The notes under the pieces were generated by a model. That model worked only from the letters and a program-made list of their open reading frames with translations. It ran no database searches and had not been told where the DNA came from. A stretch of 32,830 bases of DNA from contig JALEUQ010000073.1 in NCBI GenBank assembly GCA_022780965.1, forward strand, positions 1-32,830, given 5' to 3'. Of the stretch, positions 23,436 to 31,551 are shown in pieces. This DNA comes from Clostridiales bacterium. Lineage in GTDB: Bacteria > Bacillota > Clostridia > Peptostreptococcales > Anaerovoracaceae. Position numbers and translations under genes: made by a program. Within the stretch, counting starts at the first letter, position 1. Every line of letters starts with the position of its first letter.

Positions 23436-25394
23436 TTATTCAGCATCTTCCTCTGCAGGAGCTTCTGCTTCCTCAGCTTCTTCAACTGCAGGCGGTTCAA
23501 TTGTTTCTCTGATGCTCAGACTGATTCTCTTTCTGTCTTTGTCAATCTCAAGAATCTTAGCTGATACAACCTGTCCAACTTCCAGCTCTTCGCCGATGTT
23601 GGCAACTCTCTTGTGAGCAACTTCTGAAATGTGTACCAGTCCGTCGAGACCAGGTTCCAGTTCAACGAATGCGCCGTATTCCTTAATCTGAACAACCTTG
23701 CCTTCGATAACCTGTCCAACCTGATAATTCTCATCGATTACGCTCCATGGTTCAGGCTGATTCTGCTTGAGTCCAAGTGAAATCTTGCCCTTTTCAGCGT
23801 TCATTGAGAGAACCTTAACATTAATCTTCTGTCCGATTTCCAGAACTTCCTGAGGGTGCTTAAGCTTGCCCCATGAAATCTCTGAAATGTGGAGAAGTCC
23901 GTCAATTCCGCCGATATCTACGAATGCACCGTAATCAGTAAATCTCATTACTGTACCTTCAACAACGTCATCAACATTCAGGTTGTCCCAAATCTCAGCG
24001 ACAAGCTTGTCTTTTTCGTCAGCAAGGAACTGCTTATGTGAGAAAACAGCTCTGTTTCTTCTCTGATCAACTCTGGAAACCTTGACTTCCATAGTCTGAC
24101 CGATGAATTCCTCTGCGTTCTCAACATAACGATCTGAAAGCTGTGACATAGGAATGAATCCAGCAACTTCCTTATACTCAGCAATTACTCCGCCGTTAAC
24201 TGTTCTTGTAACTTTAACTTCGAGAACTGTTTTATCTTCATATGCCTGTACAATTTCGTCCCAGTTGGCACTGATTTCTAACTTTTTCTTTGAAAGTAAG
24301 ATTCCACCGTCTCCGTCGTCAGTCTTAATTACCTTTGCTTTGATTTCGTCATCAACTTTGAAAGCGTCAGCTAATGTCTGGCCTTCTTCAAGAGTAACTT
24401 CGTTAATTGGCAGAATACCGTCCTTCTTGCAGCCCAGGTTTACGATTACTTCTTTATCTGTTACCTGGTGTACTGTTCCTGTGACAATTTCGCCACCTCT
24501 TGGCAATCTTAAGGACTTATCGATATCGTCCATAATGTCAGCCATTGTTAATTCTTTGTTTTCAAGTGTCATATCACTCATTCTGGCAATAACCTCCTTA
24601 ATTATGCATTCAGGAGTCGATGCTCCCGCAGCTACACCTATTTTATTACATTTTGCAACCTCTTTCAATGGCAAATCTTCAATATTCTCCACAAAATAAG
24701 TGTTTGGACACGAATTTTTAGAAATTTCGAACAGTTTTTTTGTATTTGAGCTGTTCCGTCCGCCTATAACAATCATCATGTCAGACTCTTCAGCAAGTTC
24801 TCTGCAAGAGTCCTGTCGTTTAGAAGTTGCGCTGCAAATAGTGTTGTTTATCTCGACGGTTTTTCCGTTCTCATTCAGTGCCCTGAGCACATCGTCCAGC
24901 ATCTTCTGCCTTATGGTTGTCTGAGTAACAACAAAAAAATCGTCTCCGGTCATGCCTTCAGCTTCTTCATATGAACTGACTATCACAGCAGGTGTCACGC
25001 ACCATCCGTTGATTCCCTTTACTTCAGGGTGGTTTGCATCGCCAACAATCACCACCTGTTTTGCTGTTTCGTTGACCAGTTTATGAATTCTGGCCACAAA
25101 CGGACAGGTGGCATCAATTAGTTTTATTCCTCTCTCTTCTGCCTCATCATAAAAGCTTCTGCCTTCTCCGTGAGACCGTATTATTACAGTTGACCCCTCG
25201 TCAACGTCATCAAGACTGCTTATTATCGAAATTCCTTTGGCAGCAAGATTATCTGTAACCATCTCATTATGTATCAGCGGTCCCATTGAAAAGATGCGCC
25301 CAACGCTTTCTTCAGCAGCTTTTTCAGCCTTTTCTATTGCCTGTCTGACGCCGAAGCAAAATCCAGCGTTCTCAGCCCTTCTTATTTCTTTCAT
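23436..25394 (-). CDS. IspH - ribosomal protein S1 fusion
   Basis: A 652-residue two-function protein of the kind known in Clostridia. Residues 1-285 are 4-hydroxy-3-methylbut-2-enyl diphosphate reductase, the last step of the MEP isoprenoid pathway. The three 4Fe-4S cysteines lie in NAGFCFGV (Cys13), DATCPFV and NTICSATSKRQ. Residues about 300-630 are four S1 RNA-binding repeats (for example DGLLHISEISWGKLKHPQEV and YGAFVELEPGLDGLVHISEV) and should act on the 30S ribosome or in mRNA binding. An acidic Glu/Ala tail ends the protein. Its first 23 bp overlap the end of rarA in another frame, so translation is probably coupled. Confidence 0.95.
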   Translation of the reverse strand: MKEIRRAENAGFCFGVRQAIEKAEKAAEESVGRIFSMGPLIHNEMVTDNLAAKGISIISSLDDVDEGSTVIIRSHGEGRSFYDEAEERGIKLIDATCPFVARIHKLVNETAKQVVIVGDANHPEVKGINGWCVTPAVIVSSYEEAEGMTGDDFFVVTQTTIRQKMLDDVLRALNENGKTVEINNTICSATSKRQDSCRELAEESDMMIVIGGRNSSNTKKLFEISKNSCPNTYFVENIEDLPLKEVAKCNKIGVAAGASTPECIIKEVIARMSDMTLENKELTMADIMDDIDKSLRLPRGGEIVTGTVHQVTDKEVIVNLGCKKDGILPINEVTLEEGQTLADAFKVDDEIKAKVIKTDDGDGGILLSKKKLEISANWDEIVQAYEDKTVLEVKVTRTVNGGVIAEYKEVAGFIPMSQLSDRYVENAEEFIGQTMEVKVSRVDQRRNRAVFSHKQFLADEKDKLVAEIWDNLNVDDVVEGTVMRFTDYGAFVDIGGIDGLLHISEISWGKLKHPQEVLEIGQKINVKVLSMNAEKGKISLGLKQNQPEPWSVIDENYQVGQVIEGKVVQIKEYGAFVELEPGLDGLVHISEVAHKRVANIGEELEVGQVVSAKILEIDKDRKRISLSIRETIEPPAVEEAEEAEAPAEEDAE

Positions 25395-26664
25395 CTATCT
25401 TTTCCAATTCCAGTAAATACTTTTTAAACGATGACTCATTGCCGTTGTCAGTCGGATGATAATACTTCACACCTTCCCTGTATAGATTGTCAGGAAGGTA
25501 CTGCTGAGTCACATATCCTCCATATGCATGCGGATACTTGTAATCCAGCCCGCGACCAAGTTTAGCAGCACCGCTGTAATGAGAATCCATCAGGTGCGCC
25601 GGCACATCATCAATCTTCTTGTGCCTCAAATCATGCTCCGCTTCAAGAAGCGCATTGTAAGATGCATTGGATTTCGGACATGATGCCAGAAGCACCACAG
25701 CTTCAGCAAGGTTGATCTTTGCCTCAGGCAGCCCTATCATCTGTGCAGCCTGAACACATGATGTAACAATTGAAATCGCATTCGGATATGCCATTCCTAC
25801 GTCTTCGCTTGCCATTACCATCAGCCTGCGTCCTATCATCATGATATCCGCACCGCCTTCAAGCAGCCTTGCCAGATAATGAATCGCCGCATCCGGATCA
25901 CTTCCCCTGACAGATTTCTGAAGAGCCGAAAGCAGATTGTACTTATCCTCTTCCTTATCATGAAACGTAGTCTGCCTCTGCATGGCTTCAGCAACTATCT
26001 CTCTTGTAATCTCATTGCCTTCGCCGAGATTATCTATAATAAACCCAAGTGTATCAAGCGCCACCCTGCAGTCGCCCCCGCTCATGGAAGCAAGTATCCT
26101 CAATGTGTCATCATCATACTTAACATCAAGTCCACCGAATCCTTTTTCATTATCATCGATTGTTCTTTTGAGTATGATCATCAGTTCGTCAACAGTCAGT
26201 CGGTGGAATTCATATATATTCCTTACTCTGCTCAAAATGGCGTTATTTACCGAAAAGTAAGGGTTCTCTGTTGTGCTCCCGATGAACCTGACAATCCCCT
26301 CCTCAATGGCTTTAAGCAAAGAATCCTGCTGCAGTTTGTTCCATCTGTGCACCTCGTCAACATAAAGGCACGTGGTTTCCTGCAGAAGACCATGAAACCT
26401 GTCTTTGGCAGCTTCGAGAACAGCTTTCAGTTCTTTAGTTCCTGTAGTGGATGCATTTATCTCTACAAAGCTGCTGTCCATTTCTCTTGCTATGAGTCTC
26501 GCCAGAGTAGTTTTGCCTGTTCCTGAAGGTCCGAAAAAAATTGCCGAGTCAAATGTCTTGTTTTTTATGGAATTGTAGAATAACGAGCCTTCAAACATGA
26601 AATGGGTCTGCCCCACAAATTCATCAAGCTTTGACGGTCTCATTCTTGTAGATAACGGTATCAT
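25372..26664 (-). CDS. rarA: Replication-associated recombination protein RarA/MgsA
   Basis: AAA+ ATPase related to clamp loaders that acts at stalled replication forks. The 430-residue protein starts MIPLSTRMRPSKLDEFVGQ and shows Walker A FFGPSGTGKTTLA, Walker B LYVDEVHRW, sensor GSTTENPYFSVN and the C-terminal tetramerisation region ending with HAYGGYVTQQYLPD. ATG 26664 follows GGAAGGAGAG; an upstream in-frame GTG at 26688 would place that site inside the gene. It overlaps ispH-rpsA by 23 bp and follows the Tad operon after 61 bp, with its own likely promoter. Confidence 0.95.
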   Translation of the reverse strand: MIPLSTRMRPSKLDEFVGQTHFMFEGSLFYNSIKNKTFDSAIFFGPSGTGKTTLARLIAREMDSSFVEINASTTGTKELKAVLEAAKDRFHGLLQETTCLYVDEVHRWNKLQQDSLLKAIEEGIVRFIGSTTENPYFSVNNAILSRVRNIYEFHRLTVDELMIILKRTIDDNEKGFGGLDVKYDDDTLRILASMSGGDCRVALDTLGFIIDNLGEGNEITREIVAEAMQRQTTFHDKEEDKYNLLSALQKSVRGSDPDAAIHYLARLLEGGADIMMIGRRLMVMASEDVGMAYPNAISIVTSCVQAAQMIGLPEAKINLAEAVVLLASCPKSNASYNALLEAEHDLRHKKIDDVPAHLMDSHYSGAAKLGRGLDYKYPHAYGGYVTQQYLPDNLYREGVKYYHPTDNGNESSFKKYLLELEKIDERNKKG

Positions 26665-26700
26665 GGCTCTCCTTCCATCAGAAATCACTTTATACCGTTT

Positions 26701-26729
26701 ATCCTACATCAAAATGCATATTTTTTCAA
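26701..26729 (-). promoter_or_regulatory. Candidate rarA-ispH-rpsA promoter
   Basis: TTGAAA (26724-26729) and TAGGAT (26701-26706), read on the minus strand, are 17 bp apart and match five and four of six consensus bases. The -35 overlaps the stop of the preceding gene. It would let these housekeeping genes be expressed independently of the pilus operon. Confidence 0.45.
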
Positions 26730-27268
26730 TTCACCACCATATCCTGCATATAGAGTTTTCTCTTATACAGAGCAACCTGTGTGATAACGTCCTTAATATA
26801 GTAGTTCTTGTAGTATATGCATTTGGCCGTTTCAGTCAGATAGTCTTCCCTGCCGTCTCTGATATCCTCCTTCAGCTGTCCGATAAAAGCCACCAGGTTT
26901 TTCCTAAGGCTGGTTTTATCCTCCGGGTTCGGCACGTATGCTATCTTAACCTGCCCGGTATCTTTGTTATAAAAAACCGTATCGGTATTCAATGTAATCC
27001 TGTATGGTGAAATCAGGTACTCAACGGATTTCCCCAGAATGATGAGTGTTCGTTCCAGCAGATAAAGCGCATCTTCTGTTTTTTCTATTCTGTAACCGCT
27101 CAAAGGAACAAATCCGCTGCAGTCGTAACAGACAGTTTCACCGCCTTCTTCGCCCATGAAGCCCATAGGCATGAAAAAATCGCACTGCCCCGAAGAAAGC
27201 ATTATCTTTTCGTATTCCATTATGCTGTTTTCTCTCAGTTTAATTCTAAATTCATTGTTTTCCCACAT
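26726..27268 (-). CDS. DUF6382-like protein at the end of the Tad operon
   Basis: A 180-residue protein without signal peptide or membrane segment. The central region (LERTLIILGKSVEYLISPYR, then a beta-rich part and VKIAYVPNP) resembles the DUF6382 domain, which in other Clostridia is often followed by an FHA domain; no FHA part is present. Function unknown. Its position last in the Tad gene run suggests a cytoplasmic accessory role in pilus assembly. GCGGAGG lies 7 bp ahead of ATG 27268; the adjacent ATG at 27271 is also possible. It follows the TadE-like gene by only a few bases. Confidence 0.6.
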   Translation of the reverse strand: MWENNEFRIKLRENSIMEYEKIMLSSGQCDFFMPMGFMGEEGGETVCYDCSGFVPLSGYRIEKTEDALYLLERTLIILGKSVEYLISPYRITLNTDTVFYNKDTGQVKIAYVPNPEDKTSLRKNLVAFIGQLKEDIRDGREDYLTETAKCIYYKNYYIKDVITQVALYKRKLYMQDMVVN

Positions 27269-27283
27269 CATTGCACCTCCGCA

Positions 27284-28033
27284 TCAGCCTCCGCCGCATT
27301 TACTGCACGGCAGATATCCCTTTTTAATCGCTTCTTTCCTGTCCATTGTCAATGTCCGTCTGTCTATGGATCGACAAGATTCTCTATGGTATGCAGTTCC
27401 CTTGCTGCTAAAGCAGTATACTATCGAACCTATGTCCATGTTCCCCGATTTACACAGTCCGCAGGCTTTGTAGTCATGTTTCAATTCATTGGTCAGAATC
27501 CGGCTGCGAACTTTTGCCACCGAATACGTACAGCTTTCATCATGATATTTTTCTCCTTCCTGCGGAAAAATAACTACAGCGCTGCCATCAGAAAAACGCT
27601 CCATTCCTTCACGGCCAATACCTCCGTCTCCCGGCATGCTTCCTGTAAAATTTCTGTATTTGATGTCTGCCTCCATGCTGAATTCATTTTTCAGACCGAA
27701 TGGCATTGACAATGAGATTCCGGCAGATATTCTATATGCTCCCACAGCATTGTCGCCCATTGAACCTGACGCTCTCCAGGCAACATTTAAATGGCTGAGG
27801 CTTCTGTTTTCTTCCTGGATTCTGTTTCTTATTCTCGACTTGACTGTCAGCGGCGATACTCCGTCATATCCTTTGAGCATACAGTACTGCGTCTCATCGG
27901 CAGCGCCATGAATGATATTCTCCCATGTTGACTCAACCCTTATCAGATAGCTCAAGGCAATCACAGCCACTATCATTATCGGCAGAATCAGTGCAGCTTC
28001 GACAGTATAGAATCCTTTAGTACTTCTTCTCAT
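27284..28033 (-). CDS. TadE-like pseudopilin with two C-terminal metal-site motifs
   Basis: A 249-residue protein. The N-terminus RRSTKGFYTVEAALILPIM is a type IV prepilin-like leader (Gly7 cleavage, Glu at +5) with one membrane helix, as in TadE/TadF. The C-terminal 90 residues hold two copies of a Tyr-His-x3-Cys ... Cys-x2-Cys pattern: Tyr163-His164, Cys168, Cys191, Cys194; and Tyr215-His216, Cys220, Cys243, Cys246. The second copy (GTAYHRESC, GYLPCSKC) resembles small zinc-binding modules at the C-termini of bacterial secreted nucleases. I infer an exported minor pilin with zinc or disulfide-stabilised domains. It overlaps the upstream gene by 17 bp. Confidence 0.78.
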   Translation of the reverse strand: MRRSTKGFYTVEAALILPIMIVAVIALSYLIRVESTWENIIHGAADETQYCMLKGYDGVSPLTVKSRIRNRIQEENRSLSHLNVAWRASGSMGDNAVGAYRISAGISLSMPFGLKNEFSMEADIKYRNFTGSMPGDGGIGREGMERFSDGSAVVIFPQEGEKYHDESCTYSVAKVRSRILTNELKHDYKACGLCKSGNMDIGSIVYCFSSKGTAYHRESCRSIDRRTLTMDRKEAIKKGYLPCSKCGGG

Positions 28034-29219
28034 ATCTGAATGACCTGCCGTTAATCTTCACCGCAATATTCACTCCGACGCAGTGCTCTTTTATTACAAA
28101 ATCGCTATCGCTGTTCATTCTGGTATTAATCTGAATAAGATCCATAATCCTTGCTGTTTTGACATTTATGTTTACGAAGAACAGCATGCACTGAAGGTAT
28201 TCTTCATAATCATATCCCTTTTGTGTGTCAGGCACTGCTGTTCCTCCGCCAATACCCTCAATTACGTTGTCAAGGTCCATTGCCCATGTGCTTTTATCTT
28301 TAAGAACCGGCACTTTATATCCTTTCAATAGCAGTTCCACATCATTATCTGCCTCCGCATATGCCCATGCTGATGCAAGTGCAAACTGTGCTGCTGCAGA
28401 CGCTTCAGGCGCAAGCAGTTCTGCCGCAGCAAGAAGCTTTTTCATTTTGGACGGGTCGGAATATATGTGCTGCAGATTAAGCGGAAACCTGAGTGCTTTA
28501 AGTCCACCGCATACAGCTTTTTCATTCTCTTTGTCCGACAGTTTACCACCAAGAACATACTCAACCTCATCTCTAAAGAAATGACTGCTATCTGCAGAAT
28601 GGACCTGATTGTTAAAGTACCTCATTACGTATCTGTTCACCATATACTCATCTGTTTTATCAGAAAACGCATTTCTGATTCCGTCCGGATCAGCAGCCAT
28701 ATGCCTTGCTGTCATAGTCAGGCTATTCTCGGCCATTCCGTATGAAGGTAAAGATACTATCGTTTCACGGTTACGCAAAGTCTCCCATGCCATGCTGTTC
28801 TCTTGATCAGCAGATTTCATCACCGAATCCGCCAGCCCTGCTGCAGCCGCATATTTCATATGCTCTACAATCTGTTCTCTGATAAGATCCGTATCTGCCA
28901 GTGAATATCCTCCGCACCACGCATCTGCCTGTTCGATTTCAAATCCCCTTACGCCGTTCATCGAATAATCCAGATAACTTCTCAGGTTCGCAGTAAGTTT
29001 CGACTTCCTGCCATCAAGAACAAACAATCCATATTCTTTATGTACGTAGCTGTTGTACTCTGACATAAGAGAGTCACCTGACAGGCTGATAACGGCATCA
29101 GCGCGACTTTTCACATACTCATTTCGCGCACCTACGAAAAAAAGCAGGACAATTGACATTACCGTTGACAGTATCATCATTAGGAAAACGGTGCTGCTTC
29201 CTCTTTTACTGCGCATCAT
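28017..29219 (-). CDS. TadG-like / DUF5702 pilus-associated protein
   Basis: A 400-residue protein with a short basic head, one N-terminal membrane helix (about 9-30, RGSSTVFLMMILSTVMSIVL) and a long extracytoplasmic part. The region after the helix, SRADAVISLSGDSLMSEYNS then KEYGLFVLDGR, matches the clostridial DUF5702/TadG-like proteins found in Tad loci. It is probably a minor pilus component or assembly factor. It lacks the Glu5 of prepilins, so cleavage is uncertain. It overlaps the upstream TadE gene by 14 bp and the downstream TadE-like gene by 17 bp, consistent with tight translational coupling. Confidence 0.75.
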   Translation of the reverse strand: MMRSKRGSSTVFLMMILSTVMSIVLLFFVGARNEYVKSRADAVISLSGDSLMSEYNSYVHKEYGLFVLDGRKSKLTANLRSYLDYSMNGVRGFEIEQADAWCGGYSLADTDLIREQIVEHMKYAAAAGLADSVMKSADQENSMAWETLRNRETIVSLPSYGMAENSLTMTARHMAADPDGIRNAFSDKTDEYMVNRYVMRYFNNQVHSADSSHFFRDEVEYVLGGKLSDKENEKAVCGGLKALRFPLNLQHIYSDPSKMKKLLAAAELLAPEASAAAQFALASAWAYAEADNDVELLLKGYKVPVLKDKSTWAMDLDNVIEGIGGGTAVPDTQKGYDYEEYLQCMLFFVNINVKTARIMDLIQINTRMNSDSDFVIKEHCVGVNIAVKINGRSFRYEKKY

Positions 29220-29604
29220 CAGCGGTTATCCCTTTAACTATGCTGCAGTATCTCACGTACTTGGGACCGTCAACAGCATAATATGTGCCTTCAATTACCC
29301 GCTGCCTTCTTCCGACCATCATGCCACGACCTAATATCTCCACATAACTCTTGCCGTACACTTTACCGCCTGTCGCATTTTTCTTCATTTCCATTTCACC
29401 ATCCCAGCTGCCATCATCAGAGTATAACGTCTTTCCTGTCAAAGCCCCTGCACTGCTCCTCAATGCGATATGCATTCTGCTTGTTTCAGCTGCTGCCTGA
29501 TAAAAAAATCCCTCGATCAGCACAAGCGTAATCATTGCTGCTATTATCACCGGCAGTACAACCGCAGCTTCGACAATATATGTTCCCCGTCTGCTGTTTC
29601 TCAT
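29206..29604 (-). CDS. TadE-family pseudopilin
   Basis: A 132-residue protein with a prepilin-like start, RRGTYIVEAAVVLPVIIAAM (Gly7 cleavage site, Glu at +5), a single membrane helix and a small extracytoplasmic domain. TadE/TadF proteins are minor pseudopilins needed for Flp pilus biogenesis. Its ATG overlaps the flp stop by one base (TAATG), so the two are translated together. It is followed by the TadG-like gene with a 14-bp overlap. Confidence 0.85.
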   Translation of the reverse strand: MRNSRRGTYIVEAAVVLPVIIAAMITLVLIEGFFYQAAAETSRMHIALRSSAGALTGKTLYSDDGSWDGEMEMKKNATGGKVYGKSYVEILGRGMMVGRRQRVIEGTYYAVDGPKYVRYCSIVKGITADDAQ

Positions 29605-29777
29605 TAGTTGAAATTACTCAGGCCTTCGAAGGTGGTATTCACAAAATCAGTAATCTGCGTCTTGAATATAAGACCCAGTGCTACAGCAATTGCCACCAGA
29701 ATTGCCACCTGAACAAGTTCCATTCCCTTTTTACTTTTGATTCTGATTCGAACATTCCCCTTAATCCTTTTACCCAT
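29604..29777 (-). CDS. flp: Flp-type pilin (type IVb major pilin candidate)
   Basis: A 57-residue protein with a basic head, KSKKG leader end, then one long helix MELVQVAILVAIAVALGLIF and a short tail. The size and layout fit Flp1-like pilins of Gram-positive Tad systems. The conserved Glu lies at +2 after Gly18, not +5 as in classical Flp, so the exact cleavage site is uncertain. I place the start at ATG 29777 because AAAGGAGAT lies 5 bp upstream; an in-frame ATG at 29813 lacks such a site. It lies between tadC (25 bp) and tadE. Confidence 0.8.
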   Translation of the reverse strand: MGKRIKGNVRIRIKSKKGMELVQVAILVAIAVALGLIFKTQITDFVNTTFEGLSNFN

Positions 29778-29802
29778 TAATATCTCCTTTTCCTTTCTGC
29801 TG

Positions 29803-30783
29803 TTACAGTTCAATCAAAGCAGGTGCAACAGTAATTACAATCAGCACCATCAGTAGCATCATCAGAGGTAAAGTCAGTTTCGTCTCTGCCATTTTGCCTC
29901 TTTCCTCGCAATTCTTTTTACGCAGTATCCAAAGCAGCTCACTCTCCCTTTCCAATTTTTCATTCAGTTCAACGCCTTTACTTATATTATCTGCAATAAT
30001 ATTGGACACTCTCATCAGTTCCTTAATGCCGGACTCTTTCGCAAATCTGCGAAGTTCCCTGCTCATTGACCCGTTGGCATATTTGACAGACTCGTAGATA
30101 CCATTGATGTTCGCATAAAAGTAATCATCCACGTCTCTGCCGTATCGAACCGACTCTTCAACAGTCTTCTCGAAAGCCGTATTTAAAACCAGTCCGGCAT
30201 TCATCAGCAGCACAAGTCTGTTTATAAACTCAGGAAGCTGTCTCATTACCGAATTCCTTCGCTGCTCCATTTCCTTTTTGCGAGATGCTCCCTCATTTTG
30301 CCAGATTGCAATCAATGCTCCCAGAATCAGAACGCATATTATCATGGTGTGAGTCTGCTTCTTCCTGTACCAGTGCACTTTTTCTCCGGACTTGAGTTTT
30401 GTTGGAAGTTCAACCTTTTTTAACGAAAGATCGCTGTTCAATGCTCCCATTGCAGTACGCATTTCGTTTTCAATCATCTCTCGGCTTGACATGCTCTCCT
30501 CGGGAGCATTTTCTTCTTCCGTCTGGCTGCTGAATGGCTCAAGTGACAAATCGTACTTCCTTTTGAACTCATCATCGTCGTATTGTATCTGCGCCTCCAG
30601 CACAATTCTCTGAGCCTTCTCTCCTTCCGTCGGTCTTACAAGAAACAGCCTGCTGTCATTTCTGACTATTTGCGCCCCGGAACCTGACACAGCTGCCGCT
30701 ATATCCGCAATAATCAGAATACATCCTGCGACTGCAGCCGCTATCATCCGGTTACGTGTTTTCTTGGTGAACGAGTAATTCAT
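29803..30783 (-). CDS. tadC: TadC, type II secretion F-family inner-membrane protein
   Basis: A 326-residue platform protein for the Tad pilus. It has an N-terminal helix (about 13-33), a hydrophilic stretch of about 100 residues that TadC proteins usually do not have at this length, a second helix (about 143-160), the T2SSF domain (QLPEFINRLVLLMNAGLVLN with MAETKLTLPLMMLL near the end) and a final membrane hairpin. ATG 30783 is preferred: AAAAGG is 8 bp upstream, whereas GTG 30792 would touch that site. It lies 12 bp downstream of tadB. Confidence 0.85.
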   Translation of the reverse strand: MNYSFTKKTRNRMIAAAVAGCILIIADIAAAVSGSGAQIVRNDSRLFLVRPTEGEKAQRIVLEAQIQYDDDEFKRKYDLSLEPFSSQTEEENAPEESMSSREMIENEMRTAMGALNSDLSLKKVELPTKLKSGEKVHWYRKKQTHTMIICVLILGALIAIWQNEGASRKKEMEQRRNSVMRQLPEFINRLVLLMNAGLVLNTAFEKTVEESVRYGRDVDDYFYANINGIYESVKYANGSMSRELRRFAKESGIKELMRVSNIIADNISKGVELNEKLERESELLWILRKKNCEERGKMAETKLTLPLMMLLMVLIVITVAPALIEL

Positions 30784-30795
30784 GACATGCACCTT

Positions 30796-31551
30796 TTATA
30801 CTTCAACAGAAGAAATCTTCTCCATAAGACAGATTCCGCAAGCCATCACGATTAATGCTCCCGACATTATCGCTCTGCCTGCCGGCGTAGTGTACAATGG
30901 TTCAATATACGAATATGACACCACATTCATAGCCAGGAGCATTACAAGCGGCATGGCTGATATGATTCTTCCTTCCGTTTTTCTCTGATTTGTAAGCACT
31001 CTAATTTCGCGTTCTATATTCATCTTATCTGTCAATACATCAGTAGTATGACAAATTATTTTCTCTAAATTCCCACCCATGCTTCTACAGGTTATGTAAA
31101 CCTGTACGAAGTTATCAATGTCCTCGCTGTGACTTCTATCAGCGAAATCCTGCAGTAAAACCTTGTCGCTCTCTTTGTTTTCTACAATACTTTTTTTCAT
31201 GTGTCTTAGTTCTATCATTATCGGCTCGTCATCATCATATATCAGTGACAACGCCTCCTCAGCCTCCACAAGCCCCTCTGCCATCTGCCTTCCTGATGCT
31301 GCTGAAGCTGACAGTGAATATAGCATATCCTTGAACTGAAGATTAAGTTTCGCTCTTCTTCTGTCTGCCATCACCTTCTCCGCCTGCGGTCTTAACAGCC
31401 TTATCAATACCCCGAATACGCAGGCGGCTGCTATACTGTGATAGAACATATACGATACTGTGAACAGACACATGAACCCTACCAGATAAAACGCGGCCTT
31501 TTCTTTTTCACTCAGAGTATAAACTGAATAATCACGAATCATACGCTGCAC
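30796..31551 (-). CDS. tadB: TadB, type II secretion F-family inner-membrane protein
   Basis: A 251-residue partner of TadC that forms the inner-membrane platform for Flp pilus assembly. Hydrophobic segments lie near 20-50, 198-215 and 225-243. The T2SSF domain in between contains FKDMLYSLSASAASGRQMAE and VYITCRSMGGNLEKII. Its start overlaps the last 13 bp of tadA in another frame, consistent with one mRNA. Confidence 0.88.
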   Translation of the reverse strand: MQRMIRDYSVYTLSEKEKAAFYLVGFMCLFTVSYMFYHSIAAACVFGVLIRLLRPQAEKVMADRRRAKLNLQFKDMLYSLSASAASGRQMAEGLVEAEEALSLIYDDDEPIMIELRHMKKSIVENKESDKVLLQDFADRSHSEDIDNFVQVYITCRSMGGNLEKIICHTTDVLTDKMNIEREIRVLTNQRKTEGRIISAMPLVMLLAMNVVSYSYIEPLYTTPAGRAIMSGALIVMACGICLMEKISSVEV

